DNA of 51,875 bases from SFEL01 sp963640685 (GCA_963640685.1 CAVIAA010000010.1:1-51875), one strand, 5' to 3'. Positions 24,590 through 33,288 are shown, counted from the first letter of the stretch. Numbers and translations are program-made. Notes: generated from the letters alone by a model not told the origin.

Positions 24590-26355
24590 TCTTCGCTCTC
24601 CCCCTGATCCTCGTTTGCCTCCTCCGGCTCCTCTTCGGTCGGCTCAAGTGCGATGGCGATGCGGCTGTTTATCCCGGTTATCTCCTCCGGCGGCAGCTTG
24701 AGCACCTCCCGGTCGTATGTGAGCAGTCCGTTCGTCTCCCCCTCTACGTCGCTCAACTGGGTATAAACCGCCGCACAAAGACCATTTTCTATCGCGGGTA
24801 TGATCTCCTGCTCGTAGAGCTTTTTGTATGCCGCCATGAGCCCTTCTTTGTTTTTGAGCCGCTTGTAGCCAAACTCCCTGGTTTTCTCGCTATGCCCCTC
24901 GATGCGGAGGCTATAACCGCCGCACTCGGTAAGCGCAGCCGCCCTGCCCTTATCGTCCGCCTTGAACTTATACGGCTTAAAGTAAACATGACGGCTGTAA
25001 ATATCGCCTGCGCCCTGATCGTGCCAGCCACTCGAATGGTCTACCAGCCTGCACGGGTCAATGCTGTGCAGCCTTGCGGCTATGTCTGCCGCGTTGAACT
25101 GCCCCCAGCCCTCGTTGAAAGGCACCCAGACGGCTATGCACACACAGTTGTACAGCGCCGATACCATCTCATCCAGCTCGCGGACAAACTGCTCTCTGCC
25201 CTCCTCGCTCTGTCTTGCAAAGCGGGCATATCTGTTATCGCCCATGTTTGCCCCGGTAAACAGCGGTGCAGTCACAGTCAGAGGGTCGTATTTCTCCCCG
25301 CCGTTCGGCATATCCTGCCAAACCAGCATACCCAACCTGTCGCAGTGATAATACCATCTCAGCGGCTCCGTCTTGGCGTGCTTTCTCAGCATATTGAAGC
25401 CAAGATCCTTCACGGTCTGTATGTCATTCACCATTGTCTCATCGCTGGGCGCTGTATAAAGACCGTCCGGCCAGTAGCCCTGATCCAGTACGCCGTTATG
25501 AAAATACGGCTCTCCGTTTAAAAACAGCCGCTTTATGCCGTTTTGATCCTCTTTGAGCTCTATTTTCCGCATTCCAAAGTAGCTTTCCACCGTGTCATCG
25601 CCCATTTTTACCGAAAAATCGTAAAGATGCGGTTCCTTGGGCGACCACGGCGTAAAGCCCTGCACGCTCATTCGAAACGGCCTGTTTGTCTCCCCCTGTG
25701 CCACAACAAGCCCCATGCGCGCCGTGCAGGGGCGCGAGCAGGCGGAGCACACCGTAAGCTCGACCGCCGCCTCATCATAGAGCGGCCGTATATAGAGGCC
25801 GGTTATGTACTCCTCCGGCACGCTCTCCATCCATACCGTCTGCCATATGCCGCTCTGCGGGGTATACCATATGCCGCCCTTTTTTGTTTTCTGCTTGCCG
25901 CGGGTATGCCATGATGCATCGGTAACATCCTTTACCTTTACGACGAGTTGATTCTCCTCCCGCAGTTCTGCGGTTATATCCACCGAAAAAGGGGTATATC
26001 CGCCGGTGTGCGAGCCGACCTCGATGCCGTTGAGGTATACCCACGCCATTTGATCCACCGCGCCGAAATGCAGCAGCACCCTCCCTATATTGAACCCCTT
26101 CGGCAGCGAAAATTCCTTAACGTACCACAGCGTATCCTCCGGCTCGACGGTTCTGCCCACGCCGGAAAGCTCACATTCCGGCGAAAACGGCACGAGTATC
26201 TCCCCGTCCAGTTCATTTGGCAGGCCATCTCCCGCAGTAATGGCATAGTGCCACAGCCCATTCAGGTTAATATAGCTGTCGCGTCGCAGCTGCGGCCTCG
26301 GGTATTCCTGCAGCACTGCGTCCTTATCGATATTTGCTCCCCACCGCGTTATCAT
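24586..26355 (-). CDS. Glycoside hydrolase family 2 (beta-galactosidase/glucuronidase type)
   Basis: Retaining glycosidase, expected to act on beta-galactosides or glucuronides. 589 residues: an N-terminal jelly-roll sugar-binding domain (VPFSPECELSGVG, NLNGLWHYA), an Ig-like domain, then a TIM barrel. The acid/base Glu is in PFNEGWGQF (about 414) and the nucleophile Glu in LTECGGYS (about 475). No signal peptide, so it is cytoplasmic. It ends in an acidic tail (EEPEEANEDQGESED). The start ATG at 26355 has CGGAGG upstream; upstream ATGs would place the start near its promoter. No sugar transporter is adjacent on this strand. Confidence 0.92.
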   Translation of the reverse strand: MITRWGANIDKDAVLQEYPRPQLRRDSYINLNGLWHYAITAGDGLPNELDGEILVPFSPECELSGVGRTVEPEDTLWYVKEFSLPKGFNIGRVLLHFGAVDQMAWVYLNGIEVGSHTGGYTPFSVDITAELREENQLVVKVKDVTDASWHTRGKQKTKKGGIWYTPQSGIWQTVWMESVPEEYITGLYIRPLYDEAAVELTVCSACSRPCTARMGLVVAQGETNRPFRMSVQGFTPWSPKEPHLYDFSVKMGDDTVESYFGMRKIELKEDQNGIKRLFLNGEPYFHNGVLDQGYWPDGLYTAPSDETMVNDIQTVKDLGFNMLRKHAKTEPLRWYYHCDRLGMLVWQDMPNGGEKYDPLTVTAPLFTGANMGDNRYARFARQSEEGREQFVRELDEMVSALYNCVCIAVWVPFNEGWGQFNAADIAARLHSIDPCRLVDHSSGWHDQGAGDIYSRHVYFKPYKFKADDKGRAAALTECGGYSLRIEGHSEKTREFGYKRLKNKEGLMAAYKKLYEQEIIPAIENGLCAAVYTQLSDVEGETNGLLTYDREVLKLPPEEITGINSRIAIALEPTEEEPEEANEDQGESED

Positions 26356-26403
26356 CTGCGTTCCTCCGTGTGCGGACATGCATGTATCCGCCTTATGCAC
26401 TTT

Positions 26404-26432
26404 ATTATATTACATATACTCTCTTTTGTCAT
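26404..26432 (-). promoter_or_regulatory. Promoter of the GH2 gene
   Basis: Minus strand: -35 ATGACA (26427-26432), 17-bp spacer, -10 TATAAT (26404-26409). The leader to ATG 26355 is about 40 nt. Confidence 0.6.
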
Positions 26433-26439
26433 TGTGCGG

Positions 26440-26469
26440 TTTACAATAGCGCAGGGTTTATTATATAGT
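26440..26469 (+). promoter_or_regulatory. Promoter of trmK; transcript may be leaderless
   Basis: Plus strand: -35 TTTACA (26440-26445) with -10 TATAGT (26464-26469) at 18 bp, or TATATA (26462-26467) at 16 bp. Transcription would start at about 26474-26476, at or within two bases of the ATG. No SD precedes the ATG. Confidence 0.45.
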
Positions 26470-26475
26470 AAATAT

Positions 26476-27213
26476 ATGGAATCAATAAGCAGCAGAAAAA
26501 TACACCTTCGCCCCCGCCTTCAGGCCGCGGCGGACATGATAGACGGCGTTTCCGTTGCAGCGGACATCGGCTGTGACCACGGCAGGCTTTCCGCGGCGCT
26601 TTTGCAGCAGGGGCGTGCAGAAAGGGTCATAGCCTCTGACATAAGCGCACCCTCGCTTGAAAAGGCCACGGCTCTAGCCTCGCTCTGCGGCCTTGCGGAC
26701 AAGCTCACTACAACCGTATCCAACGGAATGACGCACCTTGGCCCAAACGATGCCGATGCCATCGCCATATGCGGCATGGGCGGCGAGCTTATTGCCCGCA
26801 TACTCTCTGCAAATATGCCCGCAGCAAAAAATGCAGAGCGAATAGTAATGCAGCCCATGCGTGGCGTTGAGGAGCTGCGGCAGTTTCTCCGCAGCGGTGG
26901 CTTTTGCGTATTTGACGAACGGCTGGTATACGACGGCGGAAGGATATATCAAATAATCGGCGCCAAAAGCGGCGCTCCCGCCCCGCTCCCCTCTTGGTTC
27001 CCTGAAGATGAATATTCCTTTGGCCCGCTGCTCTTTGAAAAGGCCGACCCGCTGCTCATTCCAATGCTGGAGAGCTACCGCAGCGGTCACCTCCGGCGGC
27101 TGGAAAAGGCGAAAAAAAAAGGCGTAACGCCAAGCGCGCTTACCGACATAATAAGCCGCATTGACGGATACATTAAGATAGCACAGGAGATGCAAAAAAA
27201 TGAAGCTCGATGA
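26476..27213 (+). CDS. trmK: tRNA (adenine(22)-N1)-methyltransferase TrmK
   Basis: Methylates N1 of adenine 22 in the D-loop of some tRNAs, using S-adenosylmethionine. 245 residues: SAM motif I VAADIGCDHGRLSAALLQQG, then CGMGGELIARIL as the substrate loop and a C-terminal coiled coil. It overlaps the start of the nif3 gene by 14 nt. The pair trmK-nif3 (yqfN-yqfO in Bacillus) is widely conserved. Start choice: the frame is open far upstream, but the family N-terminus and the nearby promoter fix ATG 26476. Confidence 0.93.
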   Translation: MESISSRKIHLRPRLQAAADMIDGVSVAADIGCDHGRLSAALLQQGRAERVIASDISAPSLEKATALASLCGLADKLTTTVSNGMTHLGPNDADAIAICGMGGELIARILSANMPAAKNAERIVMQPMRGVEELRQFLRSGGFCVFDERLVYDGGRIYQIIGAKSGAPAPLPSWFPEDEYSFGPLLFEKADPLLIPMLESYRSGHLRRLEKAKKKGVTPSALTDIISRIDGYIKIAQEMQKNEAR

Positions 27214-27964
27214 ATTTATAAAAGTCATGAACGACATAGCTCCTATGGAGCTTGCCGAAGAATGGGACAATCCCGGGCTGCTGATAGGCACCCGAAGAGC
27301 TGAGATAAAAAAAGTGCTCGTTGCGCTGGACTGCTCCGCTGCAACGGCAAAAGAGGCCGCCGAGTGGGGCGCAGACCTGCTGCTCACGCACCACCCGGTG
27401 TTTTTTGGCGGCGCAAAGCACATACTGCCGGACGATCCGGAGACCGCAGCTCCCTTTACGCTGCTTGAAAACGGCATAGCCCTCTTCGCCGCACATACCA
27501 ACCTTGACACTGCTGATGGCGGCGTGAACGACTGCCTTGCAGAGGTATTCGGCCTTGAGGACGTGCAAAAGCTGCCGCCGGAGGGACTTGGGAGGATCGG
27601 CACCCTGCCGGAGCCGCTTCCATTTGCCGAGCTCGCCGCCCTTGCCGAAAGCAGACTTGGCACCCGTGTACGCATAACGGGCGACGGCAGCAAGCTCATA
27701 CGCCGATTTGCGATGATCGGCGGCGGAGGTGCCGGCGAGCTGTTCAGCGCAAAGGCAGCCGGTGCAGACGCCTACATCACCGGCGAAATGAAGCACCACC
27801 TTGCCATTCAGGCAGACTTTATAGGCCTATCGGTAATAGAAGCCGGGCATTACGAGACCGAGCGCATTGTATTGCCCCGCCTCATTGAACGTTTACAGGC
27901 AGCCTCAAATGATGTACAATACAGGTTGACTCTTTCGGAATCGCCGTGCCTGAGGGGGATCTGA
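27200..27964 (+). CDS. Nif3-like dinuclear metal centre protein
   Basis: Member of the NIF3/YqfO/YbgI family, a hexameric ring with a two-metal site facing the centre. Biochemical role is still debated (GTP cyclohydrolase-like fold, possibly a metallochaperone or hydrolase). The 254 residues carry the metal ligands LLTHHPVFF, HTNLDTADGGVND and GEMKHH. It is the short form without the PII-like insert of B. subtilis YqfO. GGAG 10 nt upstream of ATG 27200. It follows trmK and precedes a zinc ribbon gene. Confidence 0.93.
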   Translation: MKLDEFIKVMNDIAPMELAEEWDNPGLLIGTRRAEIKKVLVALDCSAATAKEAAEWGADLLLTHHPVFFGGAKHILPDDPETAAPFTLLENGIALFAAHTNLDTADGGVNDCLAEVFGLEDVQKLPPEGLGRIGTLPEPLPFAELAALAESRLGTRVRITGDGSKLIRRFAMIGGGGAGELFSAKAAGADAYITGEMKHHLAIQADFIGLSVIEAGHYETERIVLPRLIERLQAASNDVQYRLTLSESPCLRGI

Positions 27965-28005
27965 AGCTCCCCCGCTGCACGATCATTATATGGAGGTAGA
28001 AGGAT

Positions 28006-28722
28006 ATGACAAAAATCGATGATCTCTGGTCCTATGACAAGGCAGAGCAGGAGGTTACCGCAATAGACAACCGCCTGAGATCCACCCCCAACAGGGCAAG
28101 GCTGAACAAGCTGCACAGCTTTTTGAGCGAGCAGCAGACTGCCGTTGCCGGCATTTCCAAGCAGATAGATGCAAGGGGCGCGCTGATAGCCAAGCTCGCC
28201 GTGCAGTGCCAGGAGCTTGAGCACAAGATCGAGCTCGAGGTATCCGAGTTCGATACGATGGAGAACGACCCGGAATGTACCGCTGCAGAGATGACGGAAT
28301 CCCGCCACTCAATGGACGGTCTGCTAGATCAGCTGAACTCCCTCCGCAAGGAGCTTAGCGACGCTATGGCTTATATTGAAAAGGCCACGGCCGAATATAA
28401 GGACACCTACTCCAAGGCAGGCCGCGCAAAGAAGGAATACGATGCGGTGCGCGCCGCCTGCGAACAGGAGGCACAGGATGCAAAGCCGGAGCGGGACGCG
28501 GCACTCGCCAACGCCGAAAAGCTGCGCGCAGCTGTAGACCCGGCGCTTATCCGCCGGTACGATGCAATACATGCGAACCATGTGCGTCCCATGGCAACGG
28601 TTGAAAACAGCCAATGCAGCGGGTGCCGTATGTCGCTGCCGACCGCGATCGTTAAAAAGGTTGCCGCAGGCACCGAGCTTGTAGAATGCGAAAACTGCGG
28701 GAGGATATTGTATTCCAAATAG
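28006..28722 (+). CDS. Coiled-coil protein with C-terminal C4 zinc ribbon
   Basis: 238 residues: a long coiled coil (about 25-190, with heptads such as VQCQELEHKIELEVSEFDTM) followed by a zinc ribbon with four cysteines (CSGCRMSL and ECENCGRI). Proteins of this kind are found next to trmK-nif3 and rnpB in many Clostridia, but their role is not established; a nucleic-acid or ribosome-linked scaffold is possible. Strong SD (GGAGG). No membrane segment. Confidence 0.88.
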   Translation: MTKIDDLWSYDKAEQEVTAIDNRLRSTPNRARLNKLHSFLSEQQTAVAGISKQIDARGALIAKLAVQCQELEHKIELEVSEFDTMENDPECTAAEMTESRHSMDGLLDQLNSLRKELSDAMAYIEKATAEYKDTYSKAGRAKKEYDAVRAACEQEAQDAKPERDAALANAEKLRAAVDPALIRRYDAIHANHVRPMATVENSQCSGCRMSLPTAIVKKVAAGTELVECENCGRILYSK

Positions 28723-28740
28723 TTTTGGTTTAAAATAACC

Positions 28741-29097
28741 CTTGCGAGTAAGACAGGTGACCGCATGCGGCTTGACCGTATGAGGAAAGTCCGAGCTCCA
28801 TAGGGCAGGGTGCCGGATAACGTCCGGCGGAGGCGACTCCAGGGAAAGTGCAACAGAAATATACCGCCGCGTTATCGCGGTAAGGATGGAAAGGCGAGGT
28901 AAGAGCTCACCGGCGGCTTGGCGACTTGTCCGCCCTGTAAACCCCACCCGGTGCAAGATTGGAATGGGAGCATTTAATGGCGGCCCGTCACGCTCCTGAT
29001 AATCGCACGAGCCTGCCGGCAACGACAGGCCTAGATAGATGGTCACCCAGGGATACACATCCCGGACAGAACTCGGCTTACGGCTTGCTCGCACAAG
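28741..29097 (+). ncRNA. rnpB: RNase P RNA, bacterial class A
   Basis: The catalytic RNA that trims the 5' end of pre-tRNAs. The conserved core is visible: GAGGAAAGTCCGAGCTCC near the 5' end, GGGAAAGTGCAACAGAAA, TAAACCCCACCCGGTGCAAG, and AGATAGATGGTCACC followed by GACAGAACTCGGCTTA at the 3' end. P1 pairs GCGAG near 28744 with CTCGC near 29088-29092. The location just after the zinc ribbon gene and before a strong terminator fits its own transcript unit. End points are within a few bases. Confidence 0.96.
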
Positions 29098-29107
29098 TTT
29101 TTGCGGT

Positions 29108-29140
29108 AAGAAGCGGATACTGCTCCGCTTCTTATTCTTT
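29108..29140 (+). terminator. Terminator of rnpB
   Basis: Ten-bp stem AAGAAGCGGA/TCCGCTTCTT (29108-29117 with 29124-29133), six-base loop, then ATTCTTTT. Confidence 0.85.
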
Positions 29141-29157
29141 TCGCAGCTGCGCAGCAA

Positions 29158-29190
29158 AAGAACCCGGCTGGCACCCCGGGTTCTTATTCT
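29158..29190. terminator. Terminator of the small membrane-protein gene
   Basis: Ten-bp stem AAGAACCCGG/CCGGGTTCTT (29158-29167 with 29176-29185). On the minus strand it is followed by TTGC after TTCTT and lies 35 nt after the stop of the 48-residue gene. On the plus strand ATTCT follows. It probably works from both sides. Confidence 0.65.
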
Positions 29191-29224
29191 GTCGGTTATT
29201 TAATTTAATGGCACTGCGTTTATA

Positions 29225-29371
29225 TCAGTTTGCCTTTACCATGAAGCCCATGATGCCGGGGATGATGCAGAGGCCGAGACCGATCCAGAAGTTCATGTTA
29301 AGGAAACAGGAACCGAGGGCAGCTACGCAAACGAATACGGCAGATACGATAAGGAACAGCTTTTCTGACAT
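29225..29371 (-). CDS. 48-residue two-helix membrane protein
   Basis: Minus strand ATG at 29371 to TGA at 29225, too short for usual ORF lists. Product starts MSEKLFLIVSAVFVC and has two hydrophobic helices (about 5-24 and 28-46) around an Asn-Met-Asn turn, ending in MVKAN. A consensus GGAGG lies 9 nt upstream of the ATG and a terminator follows the stop. Codon third positions are mostly C, as in expressed genes. It lies downstream of the LysR regulator gene, 130 nt away. Function unknown; such proteins may be membrane chaperones or regulatory subunits. Confidence 0.75.
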   Translation of the reverse strand: MSEKLFLIVSAVFVCVAALGSCFLNMNFWIGLGLCIIPGIMGFMVKAN

Positions 29372-29501
29372 TGTTATATCCTCCAGATAATAAATTTACT
29401 CTTGCCTTGAAGCAAGGCGTTGTTTTTTCTATCTGTCTATAATATAACACTGCCCGCGCTGTTTGTGAAATAAGTGTTTCTCATGGGCTCATAAAACTTT
29501 T

Positions 29502-30386
29502 TTAAGCCCCGCCGTGCTCCTTTTTCCAGCGCTTTATGCACTTGAGGAATTTTGCTGCGGCGGGCTTATCGTCGCAGTTTTTCTTATAGTAGCTTGCGCC
29601 GAGTATGCGGCTGCATGGCGGGTCGACCGGCAGTGCCTTTACCCGAGAATGTGACTGAATGGTAAACTTGGTAATTGTTGAAAGAGCTATTCCCCGCTCT
29701 ACCATTGCTATGACCGGAGCGTTATACGGAGAGGTGACGTTGAACTGCGGCACTATGCCGTATTTTTCGATCTGCTTCGCCATCGCCGCCTCATCCGCCC
29801 AGAACACAGGCGCAACAAACGGGTGTTTCTTGAACTCCTCCATTGGAAACGAGCTCATGTCCCCGGTCGGAAAATCCAGCGGCAGCACCGCCATTTCAGG
29901 ATCCTCCACCAGCGGTATCCACTCAAAGCCCGGCAGCTTCATCTGCCCGCCTATGCCGAAATCTATGCTTTCGTCCTTCAGCCAGCCAATTATATCGTCA
30001 TAGCTGCCGACGGTGATATTCACCGTGATATTCGGCGCTTCGCGGTTGAAATCCGCAAGTATCTCGGGCAGCAGCACATCCGCCGTGCTCGGGTACGCCG
30101 CTAAATTGAGCACGTTCCCCCGCCTGCCCTTTATCTCGTTTGCCTTGGCTATCAGCCTGTCCTCGCATTCCACCATGTCCTGTATGCAGGGGAGCAGCTC
30201 CTCTCCCTCTTTTGAAAGGCGTATGCCGTTCGCGTCCCTTATCACAACGGGGAAGCCAAGCTCCTGCTCGGTGCTGTTTATGGCATAGGTAAGCCCGCTC
30301 TGGGTATAGCCCAGCTTTTCCGCCGCCTTTGTCATGCTGCCGTATTTCAGCGCCTCCAGTATGATATTGAGCTTCTGCACGTTCAT
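29502..30386 (-). CDS. LysR-family transcriptional regulator
   Basis: 294 residues. The N-terminal winged helix-turn-helix (about 1-60, ALKYGSMTKAAEKLGYTQSGLTYAI) is followed by a periplasmic-binding-like effector domain (about 90-290). The target is unknown. Divergent from the SPOR protein gene (181 nt apart), so it may regulate that gene or the small membrane protein downstream of its own stop. Confidence 0.92.
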   Translation of the reverse strand: MNVQKLNIILEALKYGSMTKAAEKLGYTQSGLTYAINSTEQELGFPVVIRDANGIRLSKEGEELLPCIQDMVECEDRLIAKANEIKGRRGNVLNLAAYPSTADVLLPEILADFNREAPNITVNITVGSYDDIIGWLKDESIDFGIGGQMKLPGFEWIPLVEDPEMAVLPLDFPTGDMSSFPMEEFKKHPFVAPVFWADEAAMAKQIEKYGIVPQFNVTSPYNAPVIAMVERGIALSTITKFTIQSHSRVKALPVDPPCSRILGASYYKKNCDDKPAAAKFLKCIKRWKKEHGGA

Positions 30387-30566
30387 TTCAGGTTTCTCCC
30401 CACTTTTGTTTATCTACGTATGTGTTATCGTCATGCACTTTATGCGTGTTTTCTATGTCCACACTATATTAACATCAATTTGAGATTTCTTCCACAGTTT
30501 CCTGCTCATCTTTTTGCGCCGGTGCGAATACCTTATACAAATACACGCATGAGAGGATCATAATAT

Positions 30567-31433
30567 ATGACAGGCTATTCAAGAAGGAGAAGAAAAAAAA
30601 GCGGCGTTCGGGCGATTGCGACGCTTATATTGCTTTCTGCCGGGGTATATCTTATTACCGTCTCCCCCGCAGGCAGGTGGCTGAGCGAAAAGGTCATGGC
30701 TCCGGCTTTTTCCGCACTTGCCGAGCTGCCGGCGGGTGACTGGTTCTCGTCGCCTGAAAGCTCGGTGCCGGATGGCGACGTGCTGAGCGTAAGCCTAAGC
30801 AGCAATAATGCCGTTACATCGAGGCTGGATGTACCCGCCATCAGCTGCTTTGCGCTTCAGCTCGGCGCCTTTTCTTCTATGGACAACGCCGAGGCGCTCT
30901 CAGATGAACTGAAGGCCGTTGGCGATGCAGGCTATGTATATAGCGACGGCGGCGTATACCGCGTGCTTACCTGCTGCTACGAAACGGAACCGGAGGCGCG
31001 CACGGCGAAGGAGCAGCTGAAAAGCGGCGGCACCGACTGCGCCGTATACGAGTTCACCGTGCCATCCGTTGCGCTGAGCGTGACCGCCTCGGCTGAGCAG
31101 GCTGAGCAGCTAAGCTCGTGTTTCTCCGCCCTAAGCGCGGCTCGAAGCAGCCTTTGCTCCGCCTCCGCCGGGCTTGAAAACGGCAGCATGACAGAAGCTC
31201 AGGGCGCAGCGCTGCTGCGTTCGGCGCTTGAGGAGCTTTCCGCCGCCTGCACCCCGCTGGAGACATACCGCGAAAGCGCCCCCGCAATAGGCAGCCTGCT
31301 AAGCTGCTGCGATAAATGCAAAGCGGCGCTTTCCTCGCTTTCCGCCTCCGCCTCGCTCCGGCCGGAAATCAACTCCACGCTGATTGAGCTCTCCGCCCTG
31401 TATTCCGATATGCTCAAGGGCTTTGTTAAATAA
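30567..31433 (+). CDS. SPOR-domain membrane protein
   Basis: 288 residues: basic N-terminus, one transmembrane helix (about 16-36), a linker, a SPOR domain (about 92-165, FALQLGAFSSMDNAEALSDE, VYRVLTCCYETE), and an Ala/Ser/Leu-rich helical C-terminal domain of unknown role. SPOR domains bind glycan strands lacking stem peptides, so it probably sits at division or engulfment sites. The C-terminal extension is unusual; most SPOR proteins end after the domain. SD GAGAGGAT precedes the ATG. Confidence 0.85.
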   Translation: MTGYSRRRRKKSGVRAIATLILLSAGVYLITVSPAGRWLSEKVMAPAFSALAELPAGDWFSSPESSVPDGDVLSVSLSSNNAVTSRLDVPAISCFALQLGAFSSMDNAEALSDELKAVGDAGYVYSDGGVYRVLTCCYETEPEARTAKEQLKSGGTDCAVYEFTVPSVALSVTASAEQAEQLSSCFSALSAARSSLCSASAGLENGSMTEAQGAALLRSALEELSAACTPLETYRESAPAIGSLLSCCDKCKAALSSLSASASLRPEINSTLIELSALYSDMLKGFVK

Positions 31434-31436
31434 GCC

Positions 31437-31461
31437 AAAGAGCGGTTTTACCGCTCTTTTT
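31437..31461. terminator. Bidirectional terminator
   Basis: Ten-bp stem AAAGAGCGGT/ACCGCTCTTT (31437-31446 with 31450-31459), then T on the plus strand. It lies between the SPOR gene and the convergent PucR-type gene, and overlaps the end of the latter (stop at 31448). Confidence 0.8.
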
Positions 31462-32650
31462 CTATTTGGCGGGCATTATCGCTCTCGGTTTTTTCTATAA
31501 AAAGCTCCTCGTGTCCCTGCCTTACCAGAGCTATACAGAGCGAAAGCAGCAGTGCCGTTCTTTCCTCCGGCAGGTCGGGGTCTATAGAAAAGTCCTCCCT
31601 TATCCTGCGCATCCTGTACAGCACGGTATTGCGGTGAGTAAACAGCCTTTCGCAGGTATCCTTGAGCGACCTGCTGCAGCTCAGGTAGGTATACAGTGTA
31701 AGGCAGTATTCACCGTTGTTTTCAGCGTCATATCTGTACAGTCCTTCTATCTTCTCCCCCATCGGGTATCCCTCGTTTGCAAGCAGCCGGATCATCATGA
31801 GCACGGCATAGCAATTTTCGCCGGCAGCAAACGGGCCGTCATTCCTTTCGGCAAGGTAATCCAGCAGTCTCCGCACCCGCCTGTATCCTGCGCAAAGGCT
31901 GTACAGCCCCTCCATAGGCTCCGATATGACGACCCGCAGATCATATTCTGCAGCTGCCCTGCTCACGTCCTCGTATTTGAAGCCTCCATGCAGAAACAAA
32001 ATAATGCAGTCATCATACGGGAACGGATTTGAAGCGTGAAAATCATGGCGCAGCCTGTCCCTGAGCATATCCGTCTTAAGCCCGTCCATAGGCTCCGCGG
32101 GTTTTATCAGCACGAACCGTTCCGGTTCAAAGCCGCCCAGATAGGTTTCCTTCGCCTGCAGCTGAAAAAAGTCCTGGCTTTTGAATTTTCCCTCTATCAG
32201 GTTTACCAGCACCTCCTCCGGCGTTGCGGTGATTCCGCCCCGGTGCCTTTCAAAATACATCTGCTTTGCGATGAAGGAGTTAATCAGGGCAAAATCCTCA
32301 TCGGGCGCAGCAGGCAATGCGCCTTCCTGCACAAGGCAGAGGGTATAGCCCATCCTGAGCTCGCCGCACTTCAACTCGCTTATCCTGCAATGGTATCCCG
32401 CCGGCGAGTGCAGCAGCACCTCCCCCTCCAGTGCGCTGGAGGCTATCAGTGCGCTCTCATCGTACGACAGCTCCCCGTGGCGTATCACTCCGTCGTAAGG
32501 GTCGGCTATGCCGTCAGCCCTGTAATACGCGGCAACATGAAAGCTGTCGTCGATCACCATGAGCGGGCAGCCCATGGCCCTGCCCGCGGCGTTTGTAAGC
32601 TCTCTAAGGCTGTTTGTATTGAGGAATGTACGAAGTATTTCGTCGGTCAT
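31448..32650 (-). CDS. PucR-family transcriptional regulator
   Basis: 400 residues. The C-terminal helix-turn-helix (about 325-385, YLSCSRSLKDTCERLFTHRNTVLYRMRRIRE) is the HTH_30/PucR type. The long N-terminal part is a sensory region of the CdaR/purine catabolism kind without a clear cofactor motif. A GGAGGAG precedes the ATG. Its promoter (32695-32723) is interlocked with that of hsp20. Such regulators often control purine, sugar or polyketide genes, so the target here is open. Confidence 0.85.
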   Translation of the reverse strand: MTDEILRTFLNTNSLRELTNAAGRAMGCPLMVIDDSFHVAAYYRADGIADPYDGVIRHGELSYDESALIASSALEGEVLLHSPAGYHCRISELKCGELRMGYTLCLVQEGALPAAPDEDFALINSFIAKQMYFERHRGGITATPEEVLVNLIEGKFKSQDFFQLQAKETYLGGFEPERFVLIKPAEPMDGLKTDMLRDRLRHDFHASNPFPYDDCIILFLHGGFKYEDVSRAAAEYDLRVVISEPMEGLYSLCAGYRRVRRLLDYLAERNDGPFAAGENCYAVLMMIRLLANEGYPMGEKIEGLYRYDAENNGEYCLTLYTYLSCSRSLKDTCERLFTHRNTVLYRMRRIREDFSIDPDLPEERTALLLSLCIALVRQGHEELFIEKTESDNARQIEKER

Positions 32651-32694
32651 AGTCTCCTCCGCTTTGTGCTGGCGGCACAGTTTGCTTTCTTTTG

Positions 32695-32723
32695 ATTATA
32701 TCGCCGGAACATTGTCCAATCAA
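32695..32723 (-). promoter_or_regulatory. Promoter of the PucR-type gene
   Basis: Minus strand: -35 TTGATT (32718-32723), 17-bp spacer, -10 TATAAT (32695-32700). Its -35 box abuts the -35 box of the hsp20 promoter (32712-32717). Confidence 0.65.
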
Positions 32724-32739
32724 GCCCCCGGAGTATAAT
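32712..32739 (+). promoter_or_regulatory. hsp20 promoter
   Basis: Plus strand: -35 TTGTCC (32712-32717), 16-bp spacer, -10 TATAAT (32734-32739). The roughly 80-nt leader (32746-32826) has a GC-rich segment with CCCCGAGGGGC that may fold. No CIRCE operator is present. Confidence 0.65.
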
Positions 32740-32826
32740 AAAGACATAAAAAGAAAGCGACCCCGAGGGGCAGGGCCCCAAGGGAATAAGATAAAATAAC
32801 AGAGCTTTCGAACGGAGGTATTTATT

Positions 32827-33273
32827 ATGTTTGAACTTAAGCCTTATACCCACAAGAACAACGGTCTGTATTACAACCCCTTCCAGACGATGGACGAATT
32901 TGAAAAGAATTTCTTTAATCCTTCCTTCTTTGAAACCTCGCTTGAGCAGTTCAAGACGGATATAAAGGATGAAGGAGACAGCTACACCCTTGAAGCTGAT
33001 CTGCCCGGCTTCGACAAAAAGGACATTCACCTTGACCTGAACAACGACCTGCTGACCGTGAGCGCCGAGCGCCACTCCGAACACGAGGAAAAGGACAAGA
33101 AGGGCAAGTTCGTAAAGTGTGAGCGTTCCTACGGCTCCTTCAGCCGTCAGTTTGACGTATCCGCCGTCGATACCGATGGCATCAAGGCCAAATACGAAAA
33201 CGGCGTGCTTACCCTGCATATGCCCAAGAAGAGCGTTCAGCTTCCTTCCGCAAAGCGGCTGGAGATCGAATAA
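32827..33273 (+). CDS. Hsp20/alpha-crystallin family small heat shock protein
   Basis: ATP-independent holdase chaperone forming oligomers. 148 residues: a short N-terminal region, the alpha-crystallin domain (about 43-140: YTLEADLPGFDKKDIHLDLN, SFSRQFDVSAVDTDGIKAKYENGVLTL) ending in the A-x-x-x-n-G-V-L-T-L strand, and a short tail. A strong SD (GGAGGT) precedes the ATG. It stands alone with its own terminator. Confidence 0.95.
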   Translation: MFELKPYTHKNNGLYYNPFQTMDEFEKNFFNPSFFETSLEQFKTDIKDEGDSYTLEADLPGFDKKDIHLDLNNDLLTVSAERHSEHEEKDKKGKFVKCERSYGSFSRQFDVSAVDTDGIKAKYENGVLTLHMPKKSVQLPSAKRLEIE

Positions 33274-33288
33274 AAGCAGAATAAGTCA

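Noticed and set aside
26476..27213. 421-residue frame starting at 25948 as a single gene
   Set aside because: The upstream part is antisense to the GH2 gene. The TrmK family N-terminus and promoter place the start at 26476.
28738..29157. ORFs across the RNase P RNA region
   Set aside because: They run through conserved RNA core motifs; the region is an RNA gene.
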